Shown piece by piece: positions 16,897 to 24,801 of a DNA stretch of 36,098 nt. The stretch is taken from contig JAHQWE010000044.1 of the NCBI GenBank assembly GCA_019633985.1, forward strand, positions 1 through 36,098. Direction: 5' to 3'. The notes below the pieces were generated by a model. The model saw only the letters and a program-made list of their open reading frames with translations, was not told the DNA's origin and searched no databases. Position numbers and translations under genes: made by a program. How positions within the stretch are numbered: the stretch's first letter is position 1; each line of letters opens with the position of its first letter. The DNA is from Acidiferrobacterales bacterium. GTDB lineage: Bacteria; Pseudomonadota; Gammaproteobacteria; Arenicellales; Poriferihabitantaceae.

Positions 16897-18354
16897 TTGA
16901 CCGAATACCTGTTTCAGCTTCCCGACCACGATCGTGGCACCCTACAGACTCGCATCCAGGAGATGCTGGTCAATTCCATTTTGGATGGACATGTGGACAT
17001 ACACACACCACTGCCTTCCAGTCGCAAATTGGCCAAGCAACTCAGTGTGGCGCGAAATACAGTGGTTTACGCTTATCAGCATCTCGTCGACGAGGGTTTT
17101 CTGGTTTCCAGAGAGCGCAGCGGATTCTTTGTGAATGCGGATATTCTGAAAGGTCGGATTCAACTAGAGAAAAAGCTTCCACCTTCAACAGAACAAGTCT
17201 CCTGGAAAGAAAAGCTGGTGATTCAACCAGAAGGCCTCAGGCAAAACAGCAAACCCTCTAACTGGAGCAAATATCCCTACCCGTTTATCTGTGGTCAGTA
17301 CGATCAACAGCTTTTTCCGATATCTGACTGGAGAGAATGCAGTCGAGAAGCCGCTGCGATTAGTGCAATTCATGATTGGGCAAAAGATCAGATCGATCGG
17401 GACAACCCTGAGCTCATTGACCAAATTCATAAAAAACTACTCCCTCGTCGAGGGGTTTGGGCGGAGCCCGAAGAAATTCTAGTCACCCTGGGCGCGCAAC
17501 AAGGAATTTTTCTCGCGGCACAGTTGTTACTCCACAAAAACCGAACAATGGGGTTTGAGTCTCCAGGGTACGTGGATGCCGAAAATACGTTCGGGATATT
17601 TACCTCGCAATTGCGCGCACTAAATGTGGATCAGGACGGCCTGGTTCCGGACAAGCAGTTTGGAGACTGCGACTGTGTTTACACTACACCCAGCCATCAT
17701 TACCCCACCACAGTCACGATGCCGCGCGCTCGTCGGCAGTCGCTTTTGAAAGCAGCGCAGGACAAAGATGTTATTGTGATCGAGGATGATTATGAATCAG
17801 AATTCAATTACGTGGGGGCGCCCACTCCAGCATTAAAAAGCCTCGATGAAGATGGCCGGGTCATCTACATCGGGAGTCTATCGAAAACACTCGCGCCGGG
17901 GATTCGGTTGGGATACATGGTCGCTCCAGCGGAATTTATTCGACAAGCCAGGGCTTTGCGCCGGCTGATGATGCGTCATCCCCCAAGTAATAACCAGTTT
18001 ATTATTGCGCAGTTTCTAGGACGGGGATACCACGATGCGCTGATTAACCGACTCAGTCAGACCCTGCACAAACGATGGTCTTTGCTGGGCGATCTGCTAG
18101 ACAAGCATTTTCCCGGCGGCAGCCGGCGACCAACCTTTGGCGGTTCGGCTGTCTGGGTTGAAGGGCCAGCAACCCTCGACTCGCAGCTACTGCTTGAAAG
18201 AGCGAAACAGGAAGGAATTCTATTTGAACCGGGTTCGGTATTTTTCCACGGAAATAACAAGCCAAAGCATTTCTTTCGACTGGGGTTTTCCTCGATTCCC
18301 ACGGATCACATCGAACCTGGGATCGAGAAATTATTTGCCCTGTTAAAAAACTAG
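16897..18354 (+). CDS. MocR-type transcriptional regulator (GntR winged helix fused to PLP aminotransferase fold)
   Basis: Cytoplasmic regulator of the MocR subfamily (as GabR, PdxR, TauR, EnuR). N-terminal GntR winged-helix domain, about residues 10-80, with LPSSRKLAKQLSVARNTVVYAY as the DNA-recognition part. It is joined by a linker to a type-I aminotransferase-like domain. The PLP-binding Lys330 is present in GSLSKTLAPGIRLGY, and the cofactor-ring Asp is in VIEDDYESEF. Such proteins sense an amine or PLP adduct rather than catalyse transamination. At 485 residues it is full length. The start is a TTG. The frame is open further upstream without ATG, but the domain begins where expected. It is divergent from the ABC importer operon and therefore the likely regulator of it. 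Confidence 0.9.
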   Translation: MTEYLFQLPDHDRGTLQTRIQEMLVNSILDGHVDIHTPLPSSRKLAKQLSVARNTVVYAYQHLVDEGFLVSRERSGFFVNADILKGRIQLEKKLPPSTEQVSWKEKLVIQPEGLRQNSKPSNWSKYPYPFICGQYDQQLFPISDWRECSREAAAISAIHDWAKDQIDRDNPELIDQIHKKLLPRRGVWAEPEEILVTLGAQQGIFLAAQLLLHKNRTMGFESPGYVDAENTFGIFTSQLRALNVDQDGLVPDKQFGDCDCVYTTPSHHYPTTVTMPRARRQSLLKAAQDKDVIVIEDDYESEFNYVGAPTPALKSLDEDGRVIYIGSLSKTLAPGIRLGYMVAPAEFIRQARALRRLMMRHPPSNNQFIIAQFLGRGYHDALINRLSQTLHKRWSLLGDLLDKHFPGGSRRPTFGGSAVWVEGPATLDSQLLLERAKQEGILFEPGSVFFHGNNKPKHFFRLGFSSIPTDHIEPGIEKLFALLKN

Positions 18355-18428
18355 AAGCGGCTTGGAATCGAAAAACCGGGGGAAAGAATAATCACGAACG
18401 ATGGTGTTTGAGGACCGGGATTGGAAAT

Positions 18429-18462
18429 AACCACCAACTGCCAGAAATTTTGGTCGGTGGTT
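18429..18462. terminator. possible hairpin between convergent genes
   Basis: AACCACC (18429-18435) and GGTGGTT (18456-18462) are exact reverse complements with a 20-base loop. The pair lies in the 186-base gap between the convergent MocR gene and the small coiled-coil gene. There is no clear T-run on either side, so a terminator role is uncertain. Confidence 0.3.
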
Positions 18463-18540
18463 TAACCACGTCGATGCCACCGTTGCGATCGCTTGTCGAT
18501 ATCGAGCCCAAAGAGTGACTGGGTGTTCGAAAGCCTAACC

Positions 18541-18780
18541 CTATTGCTGGTTTAGTTGACTGCGCGTTCTTTGAATCATTTGATTTACCATCTGTAGCAT
18601 CGCCTTTTCCCCTTTCTTGGCTCGTGCCTGCACAGCCCGACCGCTATTTACACGGTATTTAGTATCCGACTTTCGCGTACTCGCATTCTCGGTCGCTCGG
18701 GTTGTTCCCAGGCGTTGTTCCAACTCCTCTTTGCGTTGAATCAGCGCCGCCAGCTTTTTTTCCAATTGTTCCTTTTTCAT
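18541..18780 (-). CDS. small charged coiled-coil protein of unknown function
   Basis: A 79-residue product, very rich in Lys, Arg, Gln and Glu. An N-terminal heptad-like helix (KKEQLEKKLAALIQRKEELEQRL, given here as residues 2-24) is followed by a basic linker with STRKSDTKYRV and a second helix ending in QMIQRTRSQLNQQ. It has no signal peptide, membrane segment or cysteine. I recognise no family. It starts 36 bases after the flavoprotein gene stops and on the same strand, so it may be co-transcribed. The basic character would suit nucleic-acid binding or a structural role, but this is inference. Confidence 0.55.
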   Translation of the reverse strand: MKKEQLEKKLAALIQRKEELEQRLGTTRATENASTRKSDTKYRVNSGRAVQARAKKGEKAMLQMVNQMIQRTRSQLNQQ

Positions 18781-18816
18781 TGTGAGATTTTAGCCCACCC
18801 AGATAGTGTCTGCGAA

Positions 18817-21276
18817 CTAGCTACGCATTCTTTCTGCCGATGGATCGTACATTGGACGAAGACTGGCTTTGGCTGGAATTGCCACGCCACCGACCTCAAT
18901 AGCCATCGGCTCTGCTGCAAGATAATCCGGGGTAACGCCTTCCTCCGCATACACGTAGCCCAGCCCAACAGAGCCACCCAGCGTATGCCCATAATTCCCT
19001 GAAGTCAGATGTCCAACCATCTTTCCACCGCGCAAAATCGGTTCATGGTGATAGAGCACAACCTCAGGGTCTTCCAACAGAAATTGTACCAACCGCTTCC
19101 CTTTCCATGACCCTGTTTCTTTTTGCTTGGCGATTACGTCGTGTCCAATAAATGCGATCTCCTTAGTCATATCGCAGACAAATGACAACCCGCACTCCAG
19201 TGGAGTATCTTCGTCGCCGACATCATGTCCTAGATGGACAAACTTTTTCTCAATTCGGCAAGAGTCCAGAGCGTGCATTCCGGCCATTTTCAATCCCTCG
19301 TCTCCTGCGGCTTGCATCAGCTGATCAAACCCATGTCGCGCCTGATCCACGGGCAAGTATATTTCCCAACCTAATTCACCAACATAAGAAACACGCCCCG
19401 CTCGACCTATCGCGCAGCCCAACTCAATATTCTGAACGCTGCCAAATGGAAATGCCTCAGTTGAAAAATCTGTATCGATCGCCTTCGACAACAAATCACG
19501 ACTGTTGGGTCCCATCACGCCAAAAACAGACCAGGCGTTAGTGACGTCATTGACAAAACAATGCGCATCGTCCGGTGTATGTCGACGTAACCAATCCAGA
19601 TCTTTTCCTGCGACCGCAGCGCCACTGATTACGAAAAATTCGTTTTCAGAAACACGGGTAACCGTGAGATCGGCCTCAATACCGCCACGATCATTCAGCC
19701 AGTGGGTATAAACCATTTTTCCGGCGGGAACGTCTATATTGGCGCTGCAAATCCTCTGCAGAACCCGACACGCATCTCGCCCTTGCACCGTGTATTTGGA
19801 AAACGAGCTTTGATCAAACAACACAACATTCTCACGGGCCGCCTGATGCTCTGACGCAGAGTATTCAAACCAGTTTTGTTTGCCAAAGGAATACTCATAT
19901 TTCGGCTCGACTCCTTTTGGCGCAAACCAGTTCGGTCGCTCCCATCCTGCAGCCTCCCCAAAACATGCTCCGCGTGCTGCCAGCTTTTCATGCACGGGCG
20001 AGTGTCGCACATTGCGAGAGGTCTCCATCTGCCTGTAAGGATAGTGATTATCGTATAGCAAACCGAGAGTTTCGGTAACTCGTTCTTCCAGATACTTCTG
20101 AGTGCCCTGGAACGGGTGCATTCTGCGAATATCATTACCCCACAAATCCAGTGGCGGATGCCCGTTAGTCATCCAGTCAGCCAGTGCCTTACCAAGGCCG
20201 CCGGCGCTTTGAATGCCAATAGAATTTAAACCTGCACCGACAAAGTAGTTTCTCACCTCTGGTGCTTCACCAATATGGAACTGATCATCCGGGGTGAAGC
20301 TTTCAGGTCCGCAAAAAAACTTTCTCCACCCAGTTTCCTGAAGCATGGGAACGCGCTCCATCGCGTCCTCGAGCACTGGCATCAACTGTTCTTCCATATG
20401 CCCCTCCAGCTCATCAAACGAAAAGTCTTTGGGAATACCATTTTGTCCCCAGGCCACCGCTTTTTTCTCAAACCCACCGACCAGTAAACTTCCTGCGTCT
20501 TGCTTGTAATAGGCGCACTTATCATGGTCTCGCATTACCGGTAAATCTTCCGGCAAATCGGTTAATTTTTCAGTGACCGCGTAGTAATGTTCGCAGGCGT
20601 GCAAAGGGATGTTGACACCTGACTTTTTGCCGAGATGGCGGGCCCACATGCCGCCGCAGTTCACAATATAGTCGGTTTGGATATCGCCGTGGTCGGTCGT
20701 CACACCAACTACTTTGCCATCTTCAATCACAACATCGTCAACGGTGACTCCTTCTATGCACAAAGCACCGTGCATTCTCGCGCCTTTTACAAATGCCATC
20801 GTCACATCGACCGGACTGGCAAAACCATCATGAGGAACATAACTCGCCCCGATGAGATCACCGGTTTCGAGGAAAGGGTACATTTCTTTCACCTCACCAG
20901 GTGTCATCATATTCACCTGTGTGATCCCGAACGCATTGTTCATGGAAGCCACTCGCTTTAATTCCTCGAAACGCGCTTCGCTATGCGCGATTGACAATGA
21001 ACCAACCTGTCGAAAACCGGTCGACTGCCCGGTTTCCTGCTCGAGATCTCGAAGAATCGACATGGAGTATTCAGCCATTTTGGCATGGTTCTCATTCGCA
21101 CGCATCGTCCCGATCAAACCAGCGGCGTGCCAGGTAGTACCACAGCTAAACTGACTTCTTTCCAGTTGCACCACATTGCTCCATCCGGCTTTCGCTAAGT
21201 GATAGGCAACACTTGAACCGGTAACACCTCCACCGATCACCACTGCACTGGCTTTGCCAGGTAACTCTATACTCAT
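18817..21276 (-). CDS. dimethylglycine/sarcosine dehydrogenase-type flavoprotein with GcvT domain
   Basis: FAD-dependent N-demethylase fused to a folate-binding aminomethyltransferase domain. It is expected to oxidise an N-methylated glycine or related amine and hand the one-carbon unit to tetrahydrofolate. The N-terminal Rossmann motif is VIGGGVTGSSVAYHLAKAG. The conserved WHAAGL follows, and its His50 corresponds to the residue that carries covalent FAD in mammalian dimethylglycine dehydrogenase. The DAO-type catalytic domain runs to about residue 370, a FAO_M-like linker to about 430, and GcvT folds from about 440 to 800, with YVGELGWEIYLP. The start is set at the ATG at 21276, behind CAGGAAAAG, giving 819 residues; the frame extends 14 codons further without a site. 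It has no signal peptide. The exact substrate (dimethylglycine, sarcosine or another methylamine) cannot be decided. Confidence 0.9.
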   Translation of the reverse strand: MSIELPGKASAVVIGGGVTGSSVAYHLAKAGWSNVVQLERSQFSCGTTWHAAGLIGTMRANENHAKMAEYSMSILRDLEQETGQSTGFRQVGSLSIAHSEARFEELKRVASMNNAFGITQVNMMTPGEVKEMYPFLETGDLIGASYVPHDGFASPVDVTMAFVKGARMHGALCIEGVTVDDVVIEDGKVVGVTTDHGDIQTDYIVNCGGMWARHLGKKSGVNIPLHACEHYYAVTEKLTDLPEDLPVMRDHDKCAYYKQDAGSLLVGGFEKKAVAWGQNGIPKDFSFDELEGHMEEQLMPVLEDAMERVPMLQETGWRKFFCGPESFTPDDQFHIGEAPEVRNYFVGAGLNSIGIQSAGGLGKALADWMTNGHPPLDLWGNDIRRMHPFQGTQKYLEERVTETLGLLYDNHYPYRQMETSRNVRHSPVHEKLAARGACFGEAAGWERPNWFAPKGVEPKYEYSFGKQNWFEYSASEHQAARENVVLFDQSSFSKYTVQGRDACRVLQRICSANIDVPAGKMVYTHWLNDRGGIEADLTVTRVSENEFFVISGAAVAGKDLDWLRRHTPDDAHCFVNDVTNAWSVFGVMGPNSRDLLSKAIDTDFSTEAFPFGSVQNIELGCAIGRAGRVSYVGELGWEIYLPVDQARHGFDQLMQAAGDEGLKMAGMHALDSCRIEKKFVHLGHDVGDEDTPLECGLSFVCDMTKEIAFIGHDVIAKQKETGSWKGKRLVQFLLEDPEVVLYHHEPILRGGKMVGHLTSGNYGHTLGGSVGLGYVYAEEGVTPDYLAAEPMAIEVGGVAIPAKASLRPMYDPSAERMRS

Positions 21277-21412
21277 ATTCTTTTCCTGTAGGGTATCCAC
21301 GAAGTGGACAATCAACATGCGTCGCGAAGTTTAGTAGAGTCAGCTGCCGGGAAAAAGTCAAATTTGCGGCACGCCGTTACGAACGGACACATATTTCTGA
21401 GAAGAGGAAGTT

Positions 21413-21442
21413 TTGCAGATTTTCCAGTGTCGCTGTTATGCT
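21413..21442 (+). promoter_or_regulatory. candidate sigma-70 promoter for the CDGSH gene
   Basis: TTGCAG at 21413-21418 and TATGCT at 21437-21442 are 18 bases apart, with TG at 21434-21435 close to the extended minus-10 position. It lies about 36 bases before the chosen start codon of the CDGSH protein. Sequence resemblance only. Confidence 0.35.
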
Positions 21443-21477
21443 TGCATTTGTTGACAAATATGAGAAGAGAGACCTCA

Positions 21478-21720
21478 ATGGATACACCTACTCGCGCAAG
21501 TGATTCCCCGTTCGCCGTCGAAGTGGAAGCAGGAAAAACCTATTTCTGGTGTTCTTGTGGCAAGAGCAACAACCAGCCGTTTTGTGATGGCTCCCACAAG
21601 GATACCGGGTTCAATCCGGTGAAGTATGACGCCGAGCAGAGCAAGAGAGTATTTTTCTGCGGATGCAAAGCAACCGGGAATCAGCCGATGTGTGACGGTT
21701 CACACAAGGAAAACACCTGA
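21478..21720 (+). CDS. double CDGSH-type iron-sulfur protein
   Basis: An 80-residue cytoplasmic protein with two complete CDGSH iron-sulfur motifs. The ligands are Cys25, Cys27, Cys36 and His40 (WCSCGKSNNQPFCDGSH) and Cys61, Cys63, Cys72 and His76 (FCGCKATGNQPMCDGSH). Each motif binds one redox-active, pH-labile 2Fe-2S cluster in the NEET family. Two motifs in one short chain correspond to the monomeric, MiNT-like bacterial class. I start it at the ATG at 21478. The frame is open for 58 codons upstream but that part is unlike the family, and an ATG at 21460 is the other option. It is divergent from the flavoprotein gene, to which it might donate or accept electrons; that is speculative. Confidence 0.9.
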   Translation: MDTPTRASDSPFAVEVEAGKTYFWCSCGKSNNQPFCDGSHKDTGFNPVKYDAEQSKRVFFCGCKATGNQPMCDGSHKENT

Positions 21721-21735
21721 TTAAACCTTACCTTT

Positions 21736-22230
21736 TCACAGTAAGAAAGCGGTTAACACCTGTCGCGTATCTGGGGTGACCTTCTCTGACGGCAGGGAGA
21801 GCGCCTGGTCAATAGAGACAAACTCCGCTTCCGCTACCTCTTCGGGTTGCAGAACAAACGGTCCCGCGTGAATACAGGAGTAAACCCACCCCCAATTTCT
21901 GTTCTTCACCGGGGCGACGATGTCATCGTAAAAGAGGCTGAATTCAGCTTTTAGCGGGGGTCGGATTCCAAGTTCTTCTTCCAGTTCACGTTCCGCGGAG
22001 AGCGGATAGCTTTCGTCATACTGAATAATCCCCCCAGCAGCCAAGTCGTAGCGACCAGGACACCAGTCTTTTGTCTCTGTGCGCCTTTGGATTAACACCT
22101 CTCCAATCGTGTTAAAAACCAGAATGTAGGTGACCCTATACGTCAGCCCAAATTTCCTGATCTCTGGTCGTGGACGACTCTCAACCACCCGATCTTCAAG
22201 ATCAATAATAGTCACTATTTCAACAGACAT
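21736..22230 (-). CDS. Nudix hydrolase
   Basis: A 164-residue cytoplasmic hydrolase with a perfect Nudix box at residues 67-89: Gly67, five residues, Glu73, seven residues, then REL-EEE-L-GI. The Glu residues of RELEEELGI coordinate the metal that activates water for cleaving a nucleoside diphosphate linked to another moiety. The N-terminal RKFGLTYRVTYILVFNTIGEVLIQRRT resembles the YfcD/IDI-like subgroup that has been linked to removal of unusual pyrophosphates. The true substrate cannot be read from the sequence. It converges on the CDGSH gene with 15 bases between stops. The Shine-Dalgarno is weak. The 81-base gap to the next upstream gene holds a 6-bp hairpin at 22287-22305 (CCTGAG and CTCAGG). 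Confidence 0.88.
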   Translation of the reverse strand: MSVEIVTIIDLEDRVVESRPRPEIRKFGLTYRVTYILVFNTIGEVLIQRRTETKDWCPGRYDLAAGGIIQYDESYPLSAERELEEELGIRPPLKAEFSLFYDDIVAPVKNRNWGWVYSCIHAGPFVLQPEEVAEAEFVSIDQALSLPSEKVTPDTRQVLTAFLL

Positions 22231-22311
22231 AGCTTGGCGGAATTTCTTTAGAAAAAAGTGAGAAGCACCACCGACAATGGCAATGCCCTGAGGCAGTAAC
22301 TCAGGAGATGC

Positions 22312-22974
22312 TTACCAACCAGGGGGCAGCTTCTTGTGAATAGTGACGACCCGGGATTCGGTAGAAACATAGCCGCCTTTAGTTAGCTCGGAAAAAACAC
22401 GACTGACCATCTCTCTCGAAGATCCAACCATATCCGCGATATCTTGGTGGGTAAACGCGCTGTTCACAACTCGCGTGCCATCTTCCTGTTCAGTTGAGTT
22501 CTGATTGAGCATAACCACAATTCTCTCGTAAACATTTTTGAACGCCAGATTCCCGACGCTGGTCGCATAACTGCGGATTCGTTGGGTCAGAACCTGAATT
22601 ATTTCAAATGCCAATTCTGGGTTGTCTCTCAAGAAGCTGCGAAATTCACCTTGTGCAATGTGTAAAATTTTTGAGGGTTCCAGCATAGTGACTGAGGCGG
22701 TTCTGACTTCTCCGTCAAGGGAAGCAATCTCTCCAACAACCTCTCCAGGCCCCAGAATGGCAATCATCATTTCCTTGCCATTCTCATCACCAATATACAC
22801 TTTGGCGCGACCTTCCTTAATAATGTAAAGGCCATCAGAGTCGTCACCCTGGGAAAAAAGCAAGGCCCCCTTTGGAAGTGACCGCTCGATGGCGTACTTC
22901 TTGGACGGATCTACCCAGGCCTTGGAGAATTCATCAAAAAATGTCGAGCTTTCCGACTTCTCTTCGTCTGTCAT
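22312..22974 (-). CDS. Crp/Fnr family transcriptional regulator, downstream copy
   Basis: Regulator with an N-terminal cyclic-nucleotide-binding-type beta barrel (about 35-145) and a C-terminal HTH_Crp winged helix (about 160-215). The barrel has GDDSDGLYIIKEGRAKVY and the pocket stretch GEVVGEIASLDGEVRTASV, close to the cAMP-contacting GE and RS/T-A pattern of Crp. The recognition helix is in FTHQDIADMVGSSREMVSRVFSEL. There is no N-terminal cysteine cluster of the Fnr type, so it is not an iron-sulfur oxygen sensor. It is a paralogue of the gene 32 bases upstream: more than half of the residues look identical, and both end in LP-x-GW. GAGG stands seven bases before the ATG. Its ligand and targets are unknown. 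Confidence 0.9.
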   Translation of the reverse strand: MTDEEKSESSTFFDEFSKAWVDPSKKYAIERSLPKGALLFSQGDDSDGLYIIKEGRAKVYIGDENGKEMMIAILGPGEVVGEIASLDGEVRTASVTMLEPSKILHIAQGEFRSFLRDNPELAFEIIQVLTQRIRSYATSVGNLAFKNVYERIVVMLNQNSTEQEDGTRVVNSAFTHQDIADMVGSSREMVSRVFSELTKGGYVSTESRVVTIHKKLPPGW

Positions 22975-23006
22975 TGTTCACCTCGAGTGTCTATCGGGGG
23001 TTAGGT

Positions 23007-23669
23007 CTACCAACCTCTGGGTAATGCCTTTTGGATGGTAATAATCTTATGATCGATTGAAATGTACTCGCCTTTGACCAGTTCGGAAACTACCCGACTG
23101 ACCATTTCTCGGGACGAGCCTACCATATCCGCGATGTCCTGTTGGGTGAATCGGCGATTTACGGTAAACGTGCCGTCCGGATTTTGTTCAGAATGTTTCT
23201 CCAGCAACCATACCACCCTCCCATAAACATTTTTAAAAGCGAGGTTGCTAATGCTTGTTGCATGATCGCGGATTCTTGCTGTCAGAACATGAATGATTTC
23301 CAGCGCCATGTCTGCGTTTTCTTCTATAAACTGACGAAATTCGTTGATACCAATTTTTGCCACTTTTGTATTTTGAACAGCAGCCACAGACGCGGTACGA
23401 GGCTGACCGTCCAGAGAAGCAACTTCTCCAACTATTTCACCAGCGCCCAACAGAGCGATCAGCATTTCCTTACCAGATTCATCACTCATAAACACTTTAA
23501 CCTGCCCTTCCTGAATCAGAAACATCCCATCAGATTCATCGCCTTCTGAAAATATGAGCGTACCCTTGGTATAGGATTTTGTAATCGCGTATTGATCAAA
23601 GCGCTCAATCCAGCTGTCCGAAAAGGATAGCTTATGCGCGTTTTGATCTATTTCTGTCGTGTTATTCAC
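23007..23669 (-). CDS. Crp/Fnr family transcriptional regulator, upstream copy
   Basis: Same length (220 residues) and domain order as the regulator encoded just downstream, which points to a tandem duplication. The cyclic-nucleotide-type barrel has GDESDGMFLIQEGQVKVF and GEIVGEVASLDGQPRTASV. The helix-turn-helix is FTQQDIADMVGSSREMVSRVVSEL, almost identical to its neighbour's, so the two may recognise the same DNA site. The start is a GTG at 23669 giving MNNTTEID; a good Shine-Dalgarno is not obvious. Divergence is greatest in the N-terminal 25 residues and around the dimer helix, so the proteins may answer to different signals. Two palindromes upstream could be autoregulatory sites. Confidence 0.9.
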   Translation of the reverse strand: MNNTTEIDQNAHKLSFSDSWIERFDQYAITKSYTKGTLIFSEGDESDGMFLIQEGQVKVFMSDESGKEMLIALLGAGEIVGEVASLDGQPRTASVAAVQNTKVAKIGINEFRQFIEENADMALEIIHVLTARIRDHATSISNLAFKNVYGRVVWLLEKHSEQNPDGTFTVNRRFTQQDIADMVGSSREMVSRVVSELVKGEYISIDHKIITIQKALPRGW

Positions 23670-23701
23670 AACTCTGCGTTCAGTTTCGGTTAAGTGGGTT
23701 G

Positions 23702-23716
23702 AGGCATTATATGCCT
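23702..23716. promoter_or_regulatory. palindrome AGGCAT-TAT-ATGCCT upstream of the Crp/Fnr pair
   Basis: Exact 6-bp arms around TAT, 32 bases upstream of the GTG start of the first Crp/Fnr gene. It may be an operator or part of a promoter. It is not a Crp (TGTGA-N6-TCACA) or Fnr (TTGAT-N4-ATCAA) consensus. Confidence 0.35.
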
Positions 23717-23737
23717 AACCGCAAGGTAATGTTGGGG

Positions 23738-23755
23738 TTGGGTAATGTTACCCAA
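23738..23755. promoter_or_regulatory. 18-bp palindrome TTGGGTAA-TG-TTACCCAA upstream of the Crp/Fnr pair
   Basis: Perfect 8-bp arms separated by TG, about 70 bases upstream of the first Crp/Fnr gene and between it and the divergent HD-domain gene. The dyad size and symmetry fit a dimeric winged-helix regulator, so autoregulation by one of the two Crp/Fnr proteins is plausible. Identity of the binding protein is inference. Confidence 0.5.
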
Positions 23756-23908
23756 TTTTGAGAACGTTTGAACTCTTGCAGAATAGCGCATCGGCGGGCT
23801 AACATATTTGATAAAAAGCTACAATGCGATATTCTACTGTTTTAAGAAACGTTTTCCCCTATCCTTTGAACTATAGAGAATTGATTCTCAAAATAACAAC
23901 CTGCTCAG

Positions 23909-24580
23909 ATGCAACCTGCTCAAATAACAGATCACTTGACTTTGTTAGATAGAAAACGCTTCACCGGACTATGGAGAGAACTGTGCGTAGAATTTAACGC
24001 AGAGCAGTGCAACCAGGTCTTCGACGAACTCTCTGAATTCTACCGAGAGGCAGATCGTCATTACCACACTGATTCACACATACACCATTGCCTCGGGCAA
24101 CTGGACAATGCCGTTGATTCGGGAAAAAGCTTTCCACATCTGGAAATGGCAATTTGGTTTCATGACGTGATTTACACCCCTGGAGATCCAGACAACGAGA
24201 AAAAGAGCGCGGTTTGGTTCAAACAACGAGCTTCCAGTCACTTCTCTCAGAAAGATATCGACGCCATAAGTAATCTCATCACAATCACGGAGCATCGTGA
24301 TGAACCTGTTAGCGAAGACGAAAAACTGATGGTAGACATCGACTTGAGCAGTTTCGGCCTGCCTCGCCCGCAATTCGAGAAAGACGGCGAACGGGTTCGA
24401 AAGGAATTTCCTGAAATGAGCGACAGAGACTTCTTCGAGGGACAGATCGTATTTTTGGAAAATCTGATGGAGAGACCTGCCTTGTATTCAACCACTTATT
24501 TTCAAAACCACTTCGAGAAAGCGGCGAGACAAAATATCAATCGACTATTAACTCAGTATAAAACAGCATTGATGCACTGA
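23909..24580 (+). CDS. predicted HD-superfamily metal-dependent phosphohydrolase
   Basis: A 223-residue cytoplasmic protein resembling the COG4339-type HD proteins. A metal-ligand His lies in the segment RHYHTDSHIHHCLGQL, near residue 53. The HD dyad is AIWFHDVIYTPG (His85-Asp86), and a later Asp is in LMVDIDLSSFG. Members are thought to hydrolyse phosphoesters, but no substrate is established. No Shine-Dalgarno is evident before the ATG, and an 11-base direct repeat, CAACCTGCTCA, lies at the start (one copy just before the ATG, the other just after). It is transcribed alone, divergent from the Crp/Fnr genes, and ends before a strong terminator. Confidence 0.82.
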   Translation: MQPAQITDHLTLLDRKRFTGLWRELCVEFNAEQCNQVFDELSEFYREADRHYHTDSHIHHCLGQLDNAVDSGKSFPHLEMAIWFHDVIYTPGDPDNEKKSAVWFKQRASSHFSQKDIDAISNLITITEHRDEPVSEDEKLMVDIDLSSFGLPRPQFEKDGERVRKEFPEMSDRDFFEGQIVFLENLMERPALYSTTYFQNHFEKAARQNINRLLTQYKTALMH

Positions 24581-24608
24581 ATGACAATTCCCGCAGCTGA
24601 AAAAAGTG

Positions 24609-24645
24609 AAAAAGCCCGGTCGACACCGGGCTTTTTGTTTTTTAT
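24609..24645. terminator. intrinsic terminator after the HD gene, usable in both directions
   Basis: A 12-bp perfect stem, AAAAAGCCCGGT with ACCGGGCTTTTT around CGAC, followed on the plus strand by GTTTTTTATA. It also gives a U-run on the minus strand, where it could stop transcripts leaving tmm. The remaining bases to 24801 contain no gene I can support. Confidence 0.92.
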
Positions 24646-24801
24646 AGGGCGATGGTAAGCAATCAGTCGTACCTCGTCCTTCACACACCAGGAACTAGTT
24701 ATTTGAGCTGAGAGTGCTTTGTACCGCTTCTAAATGTGCATTTTCGAGTTAACGTACATCTCAACTTGCACACGCTGATGCAATCTGATTTTGCAAGACT
24801 T

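Noticed and set aside
21304..21477. N-terminal 58-codon extension of the CDGSH gene
   Set aside because: It is unlike the family, overlaps the divergent gene's leader, and better starts exist at 21460 and 21478.
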